From Sphingomonas gilva (GTDB taxonomy: Bacteria; Pseudomonadota; Alphaproteobacteria; Sphingomonadales; Sphingomonadaceae), in the NCBI RefSeq assembly GCF_003515075.1, contig NZ_QWLV01000001.1, forward strand, positions 248,001 to 312,000: 64,000 nt of DNA. Direction: 5' to 3'. The position numbers and the translations under genes are program-made. Under the pieces are notes generated by a model that saw only the letters and a program-made list of their open reading frames with translations, made no database searches and had not been told where the DNA came from. Shown one piece after another: positions 8,210 through 17,404 of the stretch. The first letter of the stretch is position 1, and the number at the start of each line of letters is the position of its first letter.

Positions 8210-8530
8210 ATGATCCTGACCACCACGCCCGAAATCGCCGGACGCAGCATCACCGGTTACAAGGGAATCGTCACCGGCGAAGCCATCATGGGCGCGAACA
8301 TCGTCCGCGATCTGTTCGCCTCGATCACCGACATTATCGGCGGCCGGTCGGGCGTGTACGAGACCAAGCTGCGCGAGGCGCGCGAGCAGGCCCTGCACGA
8401 GCTCTCGCTGGAGGCGCGCGACAAGGGCGCGGACGCGGTGGTCGGCATCGATCTGGATTACGAGGTGCTGGGCAAGGACGGCTCGATGCTGATGGTCACC
8501 GTATCGGGCACCGCGGTCACGCTGGGCTGA
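8210..8530 (+). CDS. YbjQ/UPF0145 family protein
   Basis: 106 aa, the usual length. The family pattern is complete: [20 protein letters not shown], then [48 protein letters not shown] and VGIDLDYE. Family members form a compact beta-alpha-beta oligomer sometimes described as heavy-metal binding, but no metal-ligand set is obvious and the role is unknown. Cytosolic; no signal or membrane segment. The start follows CAGGGAG. Confidence 0.92.
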   Translation: MILTTTPEIAGRSITGYKGIVTGEAIMGANIVRDLFASITDIIGGRSGVYETKLREAREQALHELSLEARDKGADAVVGIDLDYEVLGKDGSMLMVTVSGTAVTLG

Positions 8531-8666
8531 GCTTGCCGGGCCCCCTTCCACCCCGTTCGCCCTGAGCTTGTCGAAGGGCGGTCCTTTCTTCTAACGCCTC
8601 CGGTAAGAAGGACGGGGCTTCGACCGGGCCCAGCCCAAACGGATTTGATACGGAAACAGACGCACC

Positions 8667-9410
8667 ATGGCCGGCCATTCCAAGTTCAAGAACATCATGC
8701 ACCGGAAGGGCGCGCAGGATAAGAAGCGCTCGGCCATGTTCTCCAAGCTGTCGCGCGAGATCACCGTCGCGGCGAAGATGGGCCTGCCCGATCCGGACAT
8801 GAACCCGCGCCTGCGCGCGGCGGTGGCCGCGGCCAAGGCGGCGTCGGTGCCCAAGGACAATATCCAGCGCTCGATCGACAAGGCGAGCCGCGGCGATGCG
8901 GAGAATTACGAGGAAATCCGCTACGAAGGCTTCGGCCCCGGCGGCGTTTCCCTCATCATCGAGGCGCTGACCGACAACCGCAACCGCACCGCGACCAACG
9001 TCCGCACCGCGGTCAGCAAGAATGGCGGCAATCTCGGCGCGTCGGGATCGGTCAGCCACGGCTTCGACCGGATGGGCCTGATCACTTATCCGGCTGGCGC
9101 CGGCGACGCCGACACGGTGTTCGAGGCGGCGCTCGAGGCGGGCGCGGAGGACGTGTCCTCGTCCGAGGACGGCCATGAGATCTGGACGGCGCAGGGCGAC
9201 CTGCACGAGGTCGCGAAGGCGCTGGAGCCGGTGCTGGGCGAGGCCGAGGGCGCCAAGCTCGCCTGGCGGCCGCAAACCATGGTCGAGGTCGGTGAAAGCG
9301 ACGCCGCGACGCTGTTCAAGCTGATCGACACGCTCGACGACGATGACGATGTCCAGACCGTCTGGGGCAATTACGAGGTGCCCGACGAGGTAATGGAGAA
9401 ACTGGGGTAA
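8667..9410 (+). CDS. yebC: YebC/PmpR family protein
   Basis: 247 aa. The N-terminus [20 protein letters not shown] and the block [22 protein letters not shown] region (read here as [18 protein letters not shown]) identify the family, as do [12 protein letters not shown] and [12 protein letters not shown]. Members act as transcriptional regulators or ribosome-associated factors that relieve stalling. It precedes ruvC, as in many proteobacteria, separated by a strong hairpin at 9421-9451. Confidence 0.97.
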   Translation: MAGHSKFKNIMHRKGAQDKKRSAMFSKLSREITVAAKMGLPDPDMNPRLRAAVAAAKAASVPKDNIQRSIDKASRGDAENYEEIRYEGFGPGGVSLIIEALTDNRNRTATNVRTAVSKNGGNLGASGSVSHGFDRMGLITYPAGAGDADTVFEAALEAGAEDVSSSEDGHEIWTAQGDLHEVAKALEPVLGEAEGAKLAWRPQTMVEVGESDAATLFKLIDTLDDDDDVQTVWGNYEVPDEVMEKLG

Positions 9411-9420
9411 TGACGCACAA

Positions 9421-9451
9421 TCCTCCCCCGCTTCGCAGAAGCGGGGGAGGA
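9421..9451. terminator. Strong hairpin between yebC and ruvC
   Basis: CCTCCCCCGCTT pairs perfectly with AAGCGGGGGAGG across a five-base loop. It has no T-tract, so it may attenuate transcription or stabilise the mRNA end rather than act as a classic intrinsic terminator. Similar short G/C hairpins recur in this window. Confidence 0.5.
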
Positions 9452-9456
9452 TTGGC

Positions 9457-9942
9457 ATGATCATCCTCGGCCTCGATCCGGGCCTTGGCACCACCGGCTG
9501 GGGCGTCATCCGCGCCGAGGGCAACCGCCTGTCGCACATCGCCAATGGCCGGCTGAAGACCGACAGCGCCGCGCCGCTCCCGGCCCGCCTGTCGCACCTC
9601 GACACGATGATCGCCGCCTTGATCGCCGATCGCGCCCCCGTCGCGGCGGCGGTCGAGGAGGTGTTCGTCAACACCAACCCGCAATCGACCCTGAAGCTCG
9701 CCCATGCGCGCGGGGTCGTGCTAGCGGGGTGCGGCCGCGCCGGGCTGGTCGTCGGCGAATATGCCCCGCGGCTGGTCAAGAAGGCGATCGTCGGCACCGG
9801 CAATGCGGAGAAGGTCCAGGTCCACGCTATGGTCGCGCGGCTGCTGCCGGGGGTGAGGATCGACGGGGCGGACGCGGCCGACGCGCTCGCCGTCGCCATC
9901 TGCCACGCGCACCATCTGGCGAGCGCGCGGCGGACGGGCTGA
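9457..9942 (+). CDS. ruvC: Crossover junction endodeoxyribonuclease RuvC
   Basis: 161 aa. Cuts Holliday junctions as a dimer. Catalytic acidic residues are Asp7 in [14 protein letters not shown], the Glu of AAVEEVFV near residue 67, and the Asp pair in [18 protein letters not shown] near the C-terminus. Start and length are standard. It is the first ruv gene; ruvA follows after 152 nt and ruvB only after the inserted hicBA-GFA genes. Confidence 0.97.
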   Translation: MIILGLDPGLGTTGWGVIRAEGNRLSHIANGRLKTDSAAPLPARLSHLDTMIAALIADRAPVAAAVEEVFVNTNPQSTLKLAHARGVVLAGCGRAGLVVGEYAPRLVKKAIVGTGNAEKVQVHAMVARLLPGVRIDGADAADALAVAICHAHHLASARRTG

Positions 9943-10094
9943 TTTACCGCTTTCCTACATAGGTTCGTTCCTGTTAGGTTCACGTCCATGCTGGCCTTCA
10001 CCCCCCTCCGTACCGTGGATCGCGCAGGCATTGGGGGAGGGGAAAGGAGGGGACACCTGGTCTCACTTTCCTCACCTTTCGCGGTGACGAATCG

Positions 10095-10688
10095 GTGATC
10101 GCGCATCTCAAGGGACGGCTGGCCGAGTCGGGCGTCGACCATGCGGTGATCGATGTCGGCGGGGTCGGCTATCTGGTCGGCGCGTCGAGCCGGACGCTGT
10201 CGGCGCTCGGCCCCGTGGGCGAGGCGGCGACCTTGTTCACCGAGATGCTGGTGGCGGAGGACTTCATCCGCCTGGTCGGCTTTGCCAGCGCGGAGGAGCG
10301 CGACTGGTTCCGCCTGCTGACCAGCGTGCAGGGCGTCGGCGCGCGGGTCGCGCTCGCCATCCTCTCCGCGCTGGAGCCCGGCGAGCTGCAGCGCGCGGTG
10401 GCGAGCCAGGACAAGACGATGGTCGCGCGCGCCAACGGCGTCGGCCCAAAGCTCGCCGAACGCATCGTCCGCGAGCTGAAGGACAAGGCCGGCGGCGTCG
10501 CGATCGGCGGCGCGGGCGTGACCGCGCCGGCCGGCGGCCTGGCGGCGGACGCGGCGTCGGCGCTCCAGAATCTGGGCTTCAAACCCGCCGAGGCGTCGGC
10601 CGCCGTCCGCGCGGCGGAGGACGAGCTCGGCGCGGGCGCAGGGCTGGACGCGCTGGTGCGGCTGGCGCTCAGAAAGGCGGCGAAGTAA
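10095..10688 (+). CDS. ruvA: Holliday junction branch-migration protein RuvA
   Basis: 197 aa. Domain I is the OB-fold ([20 protein letters not shown]), domain II carries tandem helix-hairpin-helix motifs ([19 protein letters not shown] and [19 protein letters not shown]), and domain III ([20 protein letters not shown]) contacts RuvB. It binds four-way junctions and loads RuvB. The GTG start is favoured because it yields the conserved MIAHLKG N-terminus. The 150-nt space before it contains a G-rich stretch but no gene. Confidence 0.97.
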   Translation: MIAHLKGRLAESGVDHAVIDVGGVGYLVGASSRTLSALGPVGEAATLFTEMLVAEDFIRLVGFASAEERDWFRLLTSVQGVGARVALAILSALEPGELQRAVASQDKTMVARANGVGPKLAERIVRELKDKAGGVAIGGAGVTAPAGGLAADAASALQNLGFKPAEASAAVRAAEDELGAGAGLDALVRLALRKAAK

Positions 10689-10710
10689 TCATGCTGCGAA
10701 GGAGTTCGAC

Positions 10711-10917
10711 ATGCATGTCACGGCGGTTCTGAACCAGGCGGAGGAAGGCGGATACATCGCCTACAACCCGGAAACCGGAAGCACCACGCAGGGCGATACC
10801 ATCGACGAGGCGCTTACCAACCTCCGCGAGGCGGTCGAGCTGTATCTGGAAGAATTCCCGATGAAGTTCGGCGCCGCGCCGCTTGTGACGACAGTCGATG
10901 TCGCGGTGCATGCCTAG
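10711..10917 (+). CDS. hicB: HicB-like antitoxin
   Basis: 68 aa with the HicB partial RNase-H-like fold: VTAVLNQAEEGGYIAYNPE, then GDTIDEALTNLREAVELYLEE. It is short and lacks a C-terminal DNA-binding domain, which HicB proteins often carry, so autoregulation may need another factor. It precedes the toxin, and the two genes overlap by eight bases. It is placed between ruvA and ruvB. Confidence 0.88.
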   Translation: MHVTAVLNQAEEGGYIAYNPETGSTTQGDTIDEALTNLREAVELYLEEFPMKFGAAPLVTTVDVAVHA

Positions 10918-11128
10918 ATTTCCAGTCCTGTCCGGTTCTGATGTCATCAAGGCGCTCGAGCGGCTCGGTTTCGAGCAGGTTCGCCAGCGGGGCAGCCATG
11001 TCGTCATGCGGCGCGGAAGCGCTGGCTGCGTTGTGCCGCTGCACCGGGAGGTGAAGGCGGGCACGCTCGCCGGACTGCTGCGCCAGGCATCGGTCATGCA
11101 GGACGAGTTCCTGGCGGCCGTGAAATGA
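10910..11128 (+). CDS. hicA: HicA-like mRNA interferase toxin
   Basis: 72 aa with the double-stranded-RNA-binding-like HicA fold: SGSDVIKALERLGFEQVRQR, then the catalytic-His motif GSHVVMRR and VPLHREVKAGTLAGLLRQA. The toxin cleaves mRNA and is held inactive by the upstream antitoxin. The ATG overlapping the end of hicB is the only start that gives the conserved MPRFPVLSG beginning. Its TGA overlaps the ATG of the GFA-family gene. Confidence 0.9.
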   Translation: MPRFPVLSGSDVIKALERLGFEQVRQRGSHVVMRRGSAGCVVPLHREVKAGTLAGLLRQASVMQDEFLAAVK

Positions 11129-11526
11129 GCATGACCCGCCATGCCAGCTGCCGCTGCGGCCAGTTGACCGCCGCGTGCGAGGGGGAGCCGGTGCGCATAT
11201 CGGTGTGCCATTGCCTCGCCTGCCAGCGGCGCAGCGGATCGCCGTTCGCCGAACAGGCGCGCTTTCCGGCCGACAAGGTGCAGGTCGCCGGCAAATCGAA
11301 ACAATGGGTCCGCGCGGCCGACAGCGGCAGGGCGGTGATCTATCACTTCTGCCCCGATTGCGGATCGACGGTCTGGTATCAGGGCGGCCCGATGCCGGAA
11401 GCGATCGCCGTTCCGGTCGGCGCCTTCGCCGATCCGAATTTCCCGCCGCCACGCTTTTCTGTGTGGGAAGAGCGCAAACATCCCTGGGTCGCTGTCCTCG
11501 GTGACGAGGTAGAGCATAGTGACTGA
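11125..11526 (+). CDS. GFA/CENP-V family zinc protein
   Basis: 133 aa. Cysteine pairs CRCG, CHCLAC and CPDCGS match the zinc-binding set of the glutathione-dependent formaldehyde-activating (GFA) fold. The family name comes from one characterised enzyme and most members have no known substrate. It overlaps hicA by four bases and runs eight bases into ruvB. No signal peptide, so it is cytosolic. Confidence 0.9.
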   Translation: MSMTRHASCRCGQLTAACEGEPVRISVCHCLACQRRSGSPFAEQARFPADKVQVAGKSKQWVRAADSGRAVIYHFCPDCGSTVWYQGGPMPEAIAVPVGAFADPNFPPPRFSVWEERKHPWVAVLGDEVEHSD

Positions 11527-12544
11527 CGCCGACCGCACCCTTTCCCCTCTGCGCCAGCCCGACGATGTGGACGCCGCGCTGCGCCCCAAGACGCTCGACG
11601 AGTTCGTCGGGCAGCGGAGCGCGCGGGAGAATCTGCGCGTGTTCATCCAGGCCGCCAAGGCGCGCGGCGAGGCGCTGGATCATGTGCTGTTCTTCGGGCC
11701 GCCGGGCCTGGGCAAGACCACGCTCGCGCAGATCATCGCGCGCGAGATGGGGGTGGGGTTCCGCGCCACCAGCGGCCCGGTCATCGCCAAATCGGGCGAT
11801 CTCGCGGCGCTCTTGACCAATCTCGAGGATGGCGACGTGCTGTTCATCGACGAGATTCACCGCCTCGCGCCGGCGGTGGAGGAGGTGCTCTATCCGGCGA
11901 TGGAGGATCGCGCGCTCGATCTGATGATCGGCGAGGGGCCGTCGGCGCGTTCGGTGCGGATCGATCTGCCGCGCTTCACCCTGGTCGGCGCGACGACGCG
12001 GCAGGGGTTGCTCACCACGCCCTTGCGCGATCGCTTCGGCATCCCCGTGCGGCTGCAATTCTACACCGTCGACGAGCTCGAACGGGTTGTGACGCGCGCC
12101 GCCGGGCTGTTGCGGCTGGAGCTGACGGCAGACGGCGCGCAGGAGGTGGCGCGGCGTTCGCGCGGCACCCCCCGCATCGCCGGGCGGCTGCTCAGGCGGG
12201 TGCGCGATTTCGCCAATGTCGCCAATGACGGGCTGGTCGATGCGCGCGTCGCCGATGCCGCGCTGACCCGGCTGGAGGTCGACAAGCTCGGTCTCGACAC
12301 GATGGACCGCCGCTATCTCGCCATGATCGCCGACATCTACAGGGGCGGGCCGGTGGGGGTGGAGACGCTCGCCGCCGGCCTTTCCGAGCCGCGCGACACG
12401 ATCGAGGAGGTGATCGAGCCCTATCTGATCCAGCTCGGCCTCGTCGCGCGAACCGCGCGCGGCCGCTGCCTCAACGCAGGCGGCTGGAAGCATCTCGGCC
12501 TGACCCCGCCCCGCGACGTGCAGGACGGGTTGTTCGACAAATGA
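11519..12544 (+). CDS. ruvB: Holliday junction helicase motor RuvB
   Basis: 341 aa AAA+ ATPase. Walker A is [12 protein letters not shown] near residue 60, Walker B is LFIDEIHR, sensor 1 is TLVGATTR, and the arginine finger region is LRDRFGI. A C-terminal winged helix begins about residue 250 ([20 protein letters not shown]). It drives branch migration with RuvA. The GTG start inside the end of the GFA gene gives the usual [11 protein letters not shown]-terminus. Residues 15-40 ([12 protein letters not shown]) are typical. Confidence 0.98.
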   Translation: MTDADRTLSPLRQPDDVDAALRPKTLDEFVGQRSARENLRVFIQAAKARGEALDHVLFFGPPGLGKTTLAQIIAREMGVGFRATSGPVIAKSGDLAALLTNLEDGDVLFIDEIHRLAPAVEEVLYPAMEDRALDLMIGEGPSARSVRIDLPRFTLVGATTRQGLLTTPLRDRFGIPVRLQFYTVDELERVVTRAAGLLRLELTADGAQEVARRSRGTPRIAGRLLRRVRDFANVANDGLVDARVADAALTRLEVDKLGLDTMDRRYLAMIADIYRGGPVGVETLAAGLSEPRDTIEEVIEPYLIQLGLVARTARGRCLNAGGWKHLGLTPPRDVQDGLFDK

Positions 12545-12548
12545 AGGT

Positions 12549-12804
12549 AGTTCACGCGAAGGCGCGAAGGCGCGAAGAAGGAAAATGAGGTTCACGCAGA
12601 GACGCAGAGACGCAGAGATGAGGGGGCGTTTGCAGGGATCGTCTCGCGATAGCGAGACCTTCATCCCTGACGGCAGCCGGGAGAGATCAATGCCGCTGGC
12701 GCGGCTGAGGCTCACCCCGAACGCAACACCTCCGCGTCTCCGCGTCTCCGCGTGAACAACCTCCTCTCTCTTCCTTCTTCGCGCCTTCGCGCCTTCGCGT
12801 GAAC
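12549..12804. repeat. Nested inverted repeat of short GC-rich units, copy 1
   Basis: This fills the 306-nt gap between ruvB and ybgC. Outer arms (12549-12580 and 12773-12804) are tandem GGCGCGAA units ending in GTTCACGCG and their inverse. Inner arms (12589-12618 and 12729-12757) are tandem GACGCAGA-like units and their inverse. The centre contains no gene. Copy 2 lies at 35779-36006 with the same nested order but a different centre. Confidence 0.85.
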
Positions 12805-12850
12805 CAAATCTTCTCCTCTTCTCGCCCCCAGCCGACCCGATCTTTGCATC

Positions 12851-13321
12851 ATGCCGCCCACCCCGCTATCCCGCCCGCCGATGCAGGATCAGCCCGCCAC
12901 CGGCCGCCTCGACGGGGCCACGCACCGTTTCCCGGTGCGCGTCTATTTCGAGGACACCGACCTTTCGGGCATGGTCTATCACGCCAACTATCTGCGCTTC
13001 ATGGAACGGGCGCGGTCGGATTTCCTGCGCTGCGTCGGGATCGACCAGCGCGGCGCGCTCGATGCGGGCGAAGGCGTGTACGCCGTGGCCGATCTCGCCA
13101 TCCGTTTCGTCGCGCCTGCGAAACTGGATGACGCATTGATGGTTGTCAGCCGGGTGACGAAGGTGCGTGCCGCGGCGGCGGTCATTCATCAGACAGTCAT
13201 GCGCGAGGCGGAGAAGCTTGCCGTAGCGGAAGTGACGGCGGCGTTCTTGACGCCCGGCGGCCGGCCGCGGCGCCAGCCGCGCGCATGGATCGAGGCATTT
13301 GAACGACTGATCGAGGGATAA
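12851..13321 (+). CDS. ybgC: Acyl-CoA thioesterase YbgC of the Tol-Pal cluster
   Basis: 156 aa hotdog-fold thioesterase. FPVRVYFEDTDLSGMVYHAN carries the catalytic Asp of the DxDxxGxVYHxN pattern, followed by YLRFMERARSDFLR. It precedes tolQ with a TAATG overlap, the standard arrangement. An internal ATG ten codons later (MQDQPATG) is an equally plausible start, since the first ten residues are Pro-rich and not conserved. Confidence 0.93.
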   Translation: MPPTPLSRPPMQDQPATGRLDGATHRFPVRVYFEDTDLSGMVYHANYLRFMERARSDFLRCVGIDQRGALDAGEGVYAVADLAIRFVAPAKLDDALMVVSRVTKVRAAAAVIHQTVMREAEKLAVAEVTAAFLTPGGRPRRQPRAWIEAFERLIEG

Positions 13322-14013
13322 TGGACCAGCTTTTCGTGAACACCGACGCCGCGACGCTTTCCCCGGTCGCGCTGTTTCTCCAGGCCGATTTCGTCGTCAA
13401 GGCGGTGATGATCGGCCTGCTCCTTGCCAGCATCTGGACCTGGGCGATCATCTTCGCGGTCTCGCGCAAGCTGAAGCGGGTGCGCAAAGCGGGCGACAGC
13501 TTCGAGCGCGATTTCTGGAAGGCCGAGGATATCGACGCCTTCCACCGGATGCACGGCGACAGCGAACTGCCCGCGGCGAAGGTGTTCGTCGCCGGCGTCG
13601 CCGAATGGCGCCGCTCGACCAAGGGCAGCACGATCGACCGCGAAGGCACCCGTCAGCGGCTGGGCACGGCGATGGGCGCGGCTGTCGCGGGCGAGGTCGA
13701 CAAGCTCTCCGAACGGCTCAACGTGCTGGCGACGATCGGCTCGGTCGCGCCCTTCGTCGGGCTGTTCGGCACCGTCTGGGGCATCATGCGCGCCTTCACC
13801 GCGATCGCCGCCGAGCAGAACTCCTCGCTCGCGGTTGTCGCGCCGGGCATCGCCGAGGCGCTGTTCGCCACCGCCATCGGCCTGTTCGCGGCGATCCCGG
13901 CGGTGATCGCCTATAATCGCTTCAGCCACGGCATCGACCGAATCGAGGCGCGATTGAACCGCTTCGCCGACGGTTTCCATTCGACCTTGAGCCATGAGCT
14001 GGAGGCGGCGTGA
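13321..14013 (+). CDS. tolQ: Tol-Pal inner-membrane protein TolQ
   Basis: 230 aa. Three membrane segments are visible: about residues 22-45 (VKAVMIGLLLASIWTWAIIF), 135-160 (LATIGSVAPFVGLFGTVWGI) and 170-195. GLFGTVWGIM is the conserved proton-channel region of the ExbB/TolQ family. With TolR it converts the proton gradient into movement of TolA during outer-membrane constriction at division. It overlaps ybgC by one base. Confidence 0.97.
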   Translation: MDQLFVNTDAATLSPVALFLQADFVVKAVMIGLLLASIWTWAIIFAVSRKLKRVRKAGDSFERDFWKAEDIDAFHRMHGDSELPAAKVFVAGVAEWRRSTKGSTIDREGTRQRLGTAMGAAVAGEVDKLSERLNVLATIGSVAPFVGLFGTVWGIMRAFTAIAAEQNSSLAVVAPGIAEALFATAIGLFAAIPAVIAYNRFSHGIDRIEARLNRFADGFHSTLSHELEAA

Positions 14014-14072
14014 TGATGGGTAGGCAGATGCACGGCGGAGGGGGAACGCCACGAGCGCTTCGTCTGCGGCCT

Positions 14073-14127
14073 GCCCCCTCCACCATGCTGCGCATGGTCC
14101 CCCTCCCCGTGCTTCGCATGGGGAGGA
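14073..14127. repeat. Paired small hairpins between tolQ and tolR
   Basis: CCATGCTGCGCATGG and CCCCGTGCTTCGCATGGGG are adjacent hairpins inside an otherwise tightly packed operon. They widen the tolQ-tolR gap to 120 nt. They may alter the expression ratio of the two genes. Confidence 0.55.
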
Positions 14128-14133
14128 TATAGG

Positions 14134-14559
14134 ATGGCCTTTTCCCCCTCCCGCCGCGGGCATGGACGCCGCCGCGCGCCGATGTCGGAGATCAACGTCA
14201 CGCCGCTGGTCGACGTGATGCTGGTGCTGCTGATCATCTTCATGGTGACGGCGCCGCTGCTCGTCGCGGGCGTGCCGGTCAACCTGCCCGACAGCCGCGC
14301 GGCTTCGCTGGAGCAGGAGCAGAAGCCGGTCGCCGTCTCGATCGACCAGAGCGGCGCGATCTTCGTCGATGAGATACCGGTGGACGAAGCGGGCCTGGTC
14401 GAGCAGCTTGCCGCGCTCGGCGCGCGCGAGACGCCGCCGCAAATCTATCTGCGCGCCGATCGCGACCTCGATTACGGGCAGGTGATGCGCGTGATGGGCG
14501 AGCTGAACCGCGCCGGGCTCAATCGCGTGGCGCTGGTCACCGTCGGTGAGGGCAGCTGA
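14134..14559 (+). CDS. tolR: Tol-Pal protein TolR
   Basis: 141 aa ExbD/TolR family. A single membrane helix (TPLVDVMLVLLIIFMVTAPL) contains the Asp that carries protons between TolQ subunits. The periplasmic domain ends in YLRADRDLDYGQVMRVMGEL, as in other TolRs. The ATG is used since it gives a basic cytosolic leader and follows AGGATATAGG. The TGA overlaps the tolA ATG. Confidence 0.97.
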   Translation: MAFSPSRRGHGRRRAPMSEINVTPLVDVMLVLLIIFMVTAPLLVAGVPVNLPDSRAASLEQEQKPVAVSIDQSGAIFVDEIPVDEAGLVEQLAALGARETPPQIYLRADRDLDYGQVMRVMGELNRAGLNRVALVTVGEGS

Positions 14560-15410
14560 TGGAACGCGCCGAGAAAGCCGCATTGGGCATAGCCGCGCTG
14601 GGCCATGTCGCCCTGTTCGGCCTGCTGTCGGTCGGCTTTCTCGCCACGCCCAATCCGGCTGATCTGAAGTCGAAGCCGATCGAGGTGTCGCTGGCCGACG
14701 ACATCGCGCTGGAGAGCGGATCGCCCACGCCCGAGGCCGATCCGCGCCAGGTCGAGGCACCCGAGGAAGGCCCGCTAGAGCTCGCCGCCACGCCGCCGCC
14801 GCCCGCGCCGGAGACGCCGCGCGTCGATCCCACGCCACCGCCGCGGGTCGAGCCCACACCCGCGCCGCGCCCGGCCGAACGGGCTCGGCCGCGGCCCGAA
14901 CGCCCGAAAGCGCGCGAGGAGGCGAGGCCGGAGCCGCGCCGCAGCCGGCTGGACAGCTCGATCGTCGAGGATCTGCGCGAGCGGACCAAGGCGGGCCGCC
15001 CGCGGTCCAGCCGCATCTCGCGCGATATGATCGAAGGCGCGACCGACAACGTCTCGCGCGGGCGCGACACGACTCCGCCCGGGGCGGCCGCGACGCCCGC
15101 GGTGCAGGCGGCGCTCGCCGCCGAAGTGGTCCGGCAGCTTCGCCCCCATTGGCGCGCGCCGACCGGGCCCGATGCCGAGAAGCTGCGGACGACCGTCAGG
15201 GTGGCGCTCAACAGGAACGGCGGCATCATCGGCACGCCCGAAATCGTCAGGCAGACTGGCGTCACCGCGAGCAACAGCGCCCAGAAGGAGCTGCACGCAG
15301 AGCGCGCGATCCGGGCGGTGCAGCTGGCCGCGCCCTTCAATCTGCCGGCGGAATATTACGATACGTGGAAAGTCCTGACTCCGAACTTCGATAGGAATTT
15401 GTCGCAATGA
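14559..15410 (+). CDS. tolA: TolA-type energy transducer
   Basis: 283 aa. One N-terminal membrane helix (AALGIAALGHVALFGLLSVG), a Pro/Glu/Arg-rich stretch at about residues 55-140 that spans the periplasm, and a C-terminal domain (QAALAAEVVRQLRPHWRAPT onward) of the TolA/TonB type. It links TolQR in the inner membrane to Pal and TolB. The linker is much shorter than in E. coli, which is common in alphaproteobacteria. The last bases overlap the tolB start. Confidence 0.9.
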   Translation: MERAEKAALGIAALGHVALFGLLSVGFLATPNPADLKSKPIEVSLADDIALESGSPTPEADPRQVEAPEEGPLELAATPPPPAPETPRVDPTPPPRVEPTPAPRPAERARPRPERPKAREEARPEPRRSRLDSSIVEDLRERTKAGRPRSSRISRDMIEGATDNVSRGRDTTPPGAAATPAVQAALAAEVVRQLRPHWRAPTGPDAEKLRTTVRVALNRNGGIIGTPEIVRQTGVTASNSAQKELHAERAIRAVQLAAPFNLPAEYYDTWKVLTPNFDRNLSQ

Positions 15411-16765
15411 TCCGGACCCTCGCATTCACCGCGGCGATGCTGGTCGCCACGCCCGCGCTTGCCCAGCTCGAGGTCGGCGCGCCCGATCCGGCGCAGCAGC
15501 AGGGCGGGCTTTCGGTCGACGTGACCGACACGTCGGACAACGACCTGGTCATCGCCGTGCCGCGGCTGCCGACGCCGCAGGCCCAGCCGACCCCGGCGGG
15601 ATCGACCGACACGCTGGGCAACCAGATCGCCGAGGTGATCGCCACCGACCTGCGCAATTCCGGGCTGTTCCGTCCGCGCGGTCCCAACGGCGTGCGCGCG
15701 ATCTCGATGGCGGAGGTGACCGCGCCGGCCTTTCCCGAATGGCGCAGCAGCAATGCGCAGGCGCTGGTGCAGGGCTTTGTCCGCGCAGGGGGCGACGGCA
15801 ACATCACCGTCGGCTGCTATCTCTACGACGTCGCGCTGGGGAGCGAGCTGACGCGCGAAGGTTTCGTGGTCCAACCCCGCGACTGGCGGCGCGCGGCGCA
15901 CAAATGCGCCGATGCGATCTATGCGCGGCTGACCGGCGAATCGCCCTTCTTCGACAGCCGCATCGCCTATATCGCCGAAAGCGGACCCAAGGGTGCGCGG
16001 ATCAAGCGGCTGGCGATCATGGATTCGGACGGCGCCAACCATCGCTTCATCACCAACGGCCAGTCGATCGCGCTGACCCCGCGCTTCTCGCCCGACTACA
16101 AGTCGATCGTCTATCTGAGCTATCTCAACGACCGGCCGCGCATCTTCATCTATGATATCGCCAGCGGCAAGCAGCGGCTGGTGACCGAAAGCCGCAACCA
16201 GACCATCGCGCCGCGCTTCTCGCCCGATGGCCGGACGATCCTCTATGCGATGTCGGTGGGCGGCAACACCGATCTCTATTCGATCTCGGTCAACGGGGGC
16301 ACGCCCCGGCGGCTGACCAACTCGCCGGGTATCGATGTCGCCGGCAGCTATTCGCCCGACGGACGGCGGATCGTGTTCGAAAGCGACCGCTCGGGCGGCC
16401 AGCAGCTTTATGTGATGAACGCCGACGGTTCCAATCAGCAGCGCATCAGCTTCGGCGGTGGGCGCTATGCCACGCCCGAGTGGAGCCCGCGCGGCGACCT
16501 GATCGCCTTCACCAAGATCGCCGGCAATTTCCGCATCGGCGTGATGACGCCTTCCGGCGGCGGCGAGCGGCTGCTCACCAACAGCTGGCAGGACGAGGCG
16601 CCGACCTGGTCGCCCAACGGCCGGGTGATCCAGTTCTTCCGCACCACCCAGGGGCGCGGCGGCCGATCGAGCATCTGGCAGGTCGACCTGACGGGACGCA
16701 ACGAACGCAAGATTCCGACCCATCTCGACGGATCGGACCCGACCTGGGGACCCTTGCTGCCATAA
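15407..16765 (+). CDS. tolB: Tol-Pal periplasmic protein TolB
   Basis: 452 aa. A Sec signal (MIRTLAFTAAMLVATPALAQ) precedes an N-terminal alpha/beta domain to about residue 180, then a six-bladed beta propeller with repeated FSPDG / YSPDG / WSPNG turns (ALTPRFSPDYKSIVY, APRFSPDGRTILYAM, SYSPDGRRIVF). It binds Pal and TolA in the periplasm. Full length, and coupled to tolA by an ATGA overlap. Confidence 0.98.
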   Translation: MIRTLAFTAAMLVATPALAQLEVGAPDPAQQQGGLSVDVTDTSDNDLVIAVPRLPTPQAQPTPAGSTDTLGNQIAEVIATDLRNSGLFRPRGPNGVRAISMAEVTAPAFPEWRSSNAQALVQGFVRAGGDGNITVGCYLYDVALGSELTREGFVVQPRDWRRAAHKCADAIYARLTGESPFFDSRIAYIAESGPKGARIKRLAIMDSDGANHRFITNGQSIALTPRFSPDYKSIVYLSYLNDRPRIFIYDIASGKQRLVTESRNQTIAPRFSPDGRTILYAMSVGGNTDLYSISVNGGTPRRLTNSPGIDVAGSYSPDGRRIVFESDRSGGQQLYVMNADGSNQQRISFGGGRYATPEWSPRGDLIAFTKIAGNFRIGVMTPSGGGERLLTNSWQDEAPTWSPNGRVIQFFRTTQGRGGRSSIWQVDLTGRNERKIPTHLDGSDPTWGPLLP

Positions 16766-16840
16766 TTGCGTTCATGAAGGGGTTTGTTTCCGTCGCGTAA
16801 CGGGTGGGCGCCTGGTTTTTCACTGTAAGGAGATCGAAGT

Positions 16841-17359
16841 ATGGCCAATCTTTCGGCAAAGCTGTTCGTCGCTGCGGGACTGCTGGCGGCGGCGGGCTGC
16901 GCGAAGAAGCCGCCGGCGGATTTGCCGCCTCCCGCGGTCGGCACCGATCAGGGCACGACCGCGCCGACCGATGGCACGGTGGGCAATGCGGTGGTGCCGG
17001 GATCGCAGCAGGACTTCATTGCCTCGGTCTCGTCCGACACGGTCTATTTCGACACCGACATGTACGACATCGATGCCGAGGATCGCGCCACGCTCGACAG
17101 CCAGATCGCCTGGCTGCAGCGCTATCCGCAGGCCCGCGTGACACTGGAAGGCCATGCCGACGAACGCGGGACGCGCGAATACAATCTCGCGCTGGGCGAT
17201 CGCCGGGCCAACGCCGCCAAGAATTATCTGGTGACGCGCGGCATTTCGGCCGATCGCATCTCGACGATCAGCTACGGCAAGGAACGCCCCAAGGCGCTGG
17301 GCTCCGACGAAGCGAGCTGGGCGCAGAATCGGCGCGCGGTGACGGTGATCATCGGCTGA
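16841..17359 (+). CDS. pal: Peptidoglycan-associated lipoprotein Pal
   Basis: 172 aa. The lipoprotein signal ends LAAAGC. The C-terminal OmpA-like domain (VYFDTDMYDIDAEDRATL, then LEGHADERGTREYNLALG and ISYGKERPKALG) binds peptidoglycan. It anchors the outer membrane and interacts with TolB. AAGGAG lies seven bases before the ATG. The gene ends the Tol cluster; a perfect hairpin follows at 17405-17430. Confidence 0.98.
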   Translation: MANLSAKLFVAAGLLAAAGCAKKPPADLPPPAVGTDQGTTAPTDGTVGNAVVPGSQQDFIASVSSDTVYFDTDMYDIDAEDRATLDSQIAWLQRYPQARVTLEGHADERGTREYNLALGDRRANAAKNYLVTRGISADRISTISYGKERPKALGSDEASWAQNRRAVTVIIG

Positions 17360-17404
17360 CGTTTGATTTGTCGGCGAACGCCGACGGGCAGCTTGCCAAT
17401 CCGG

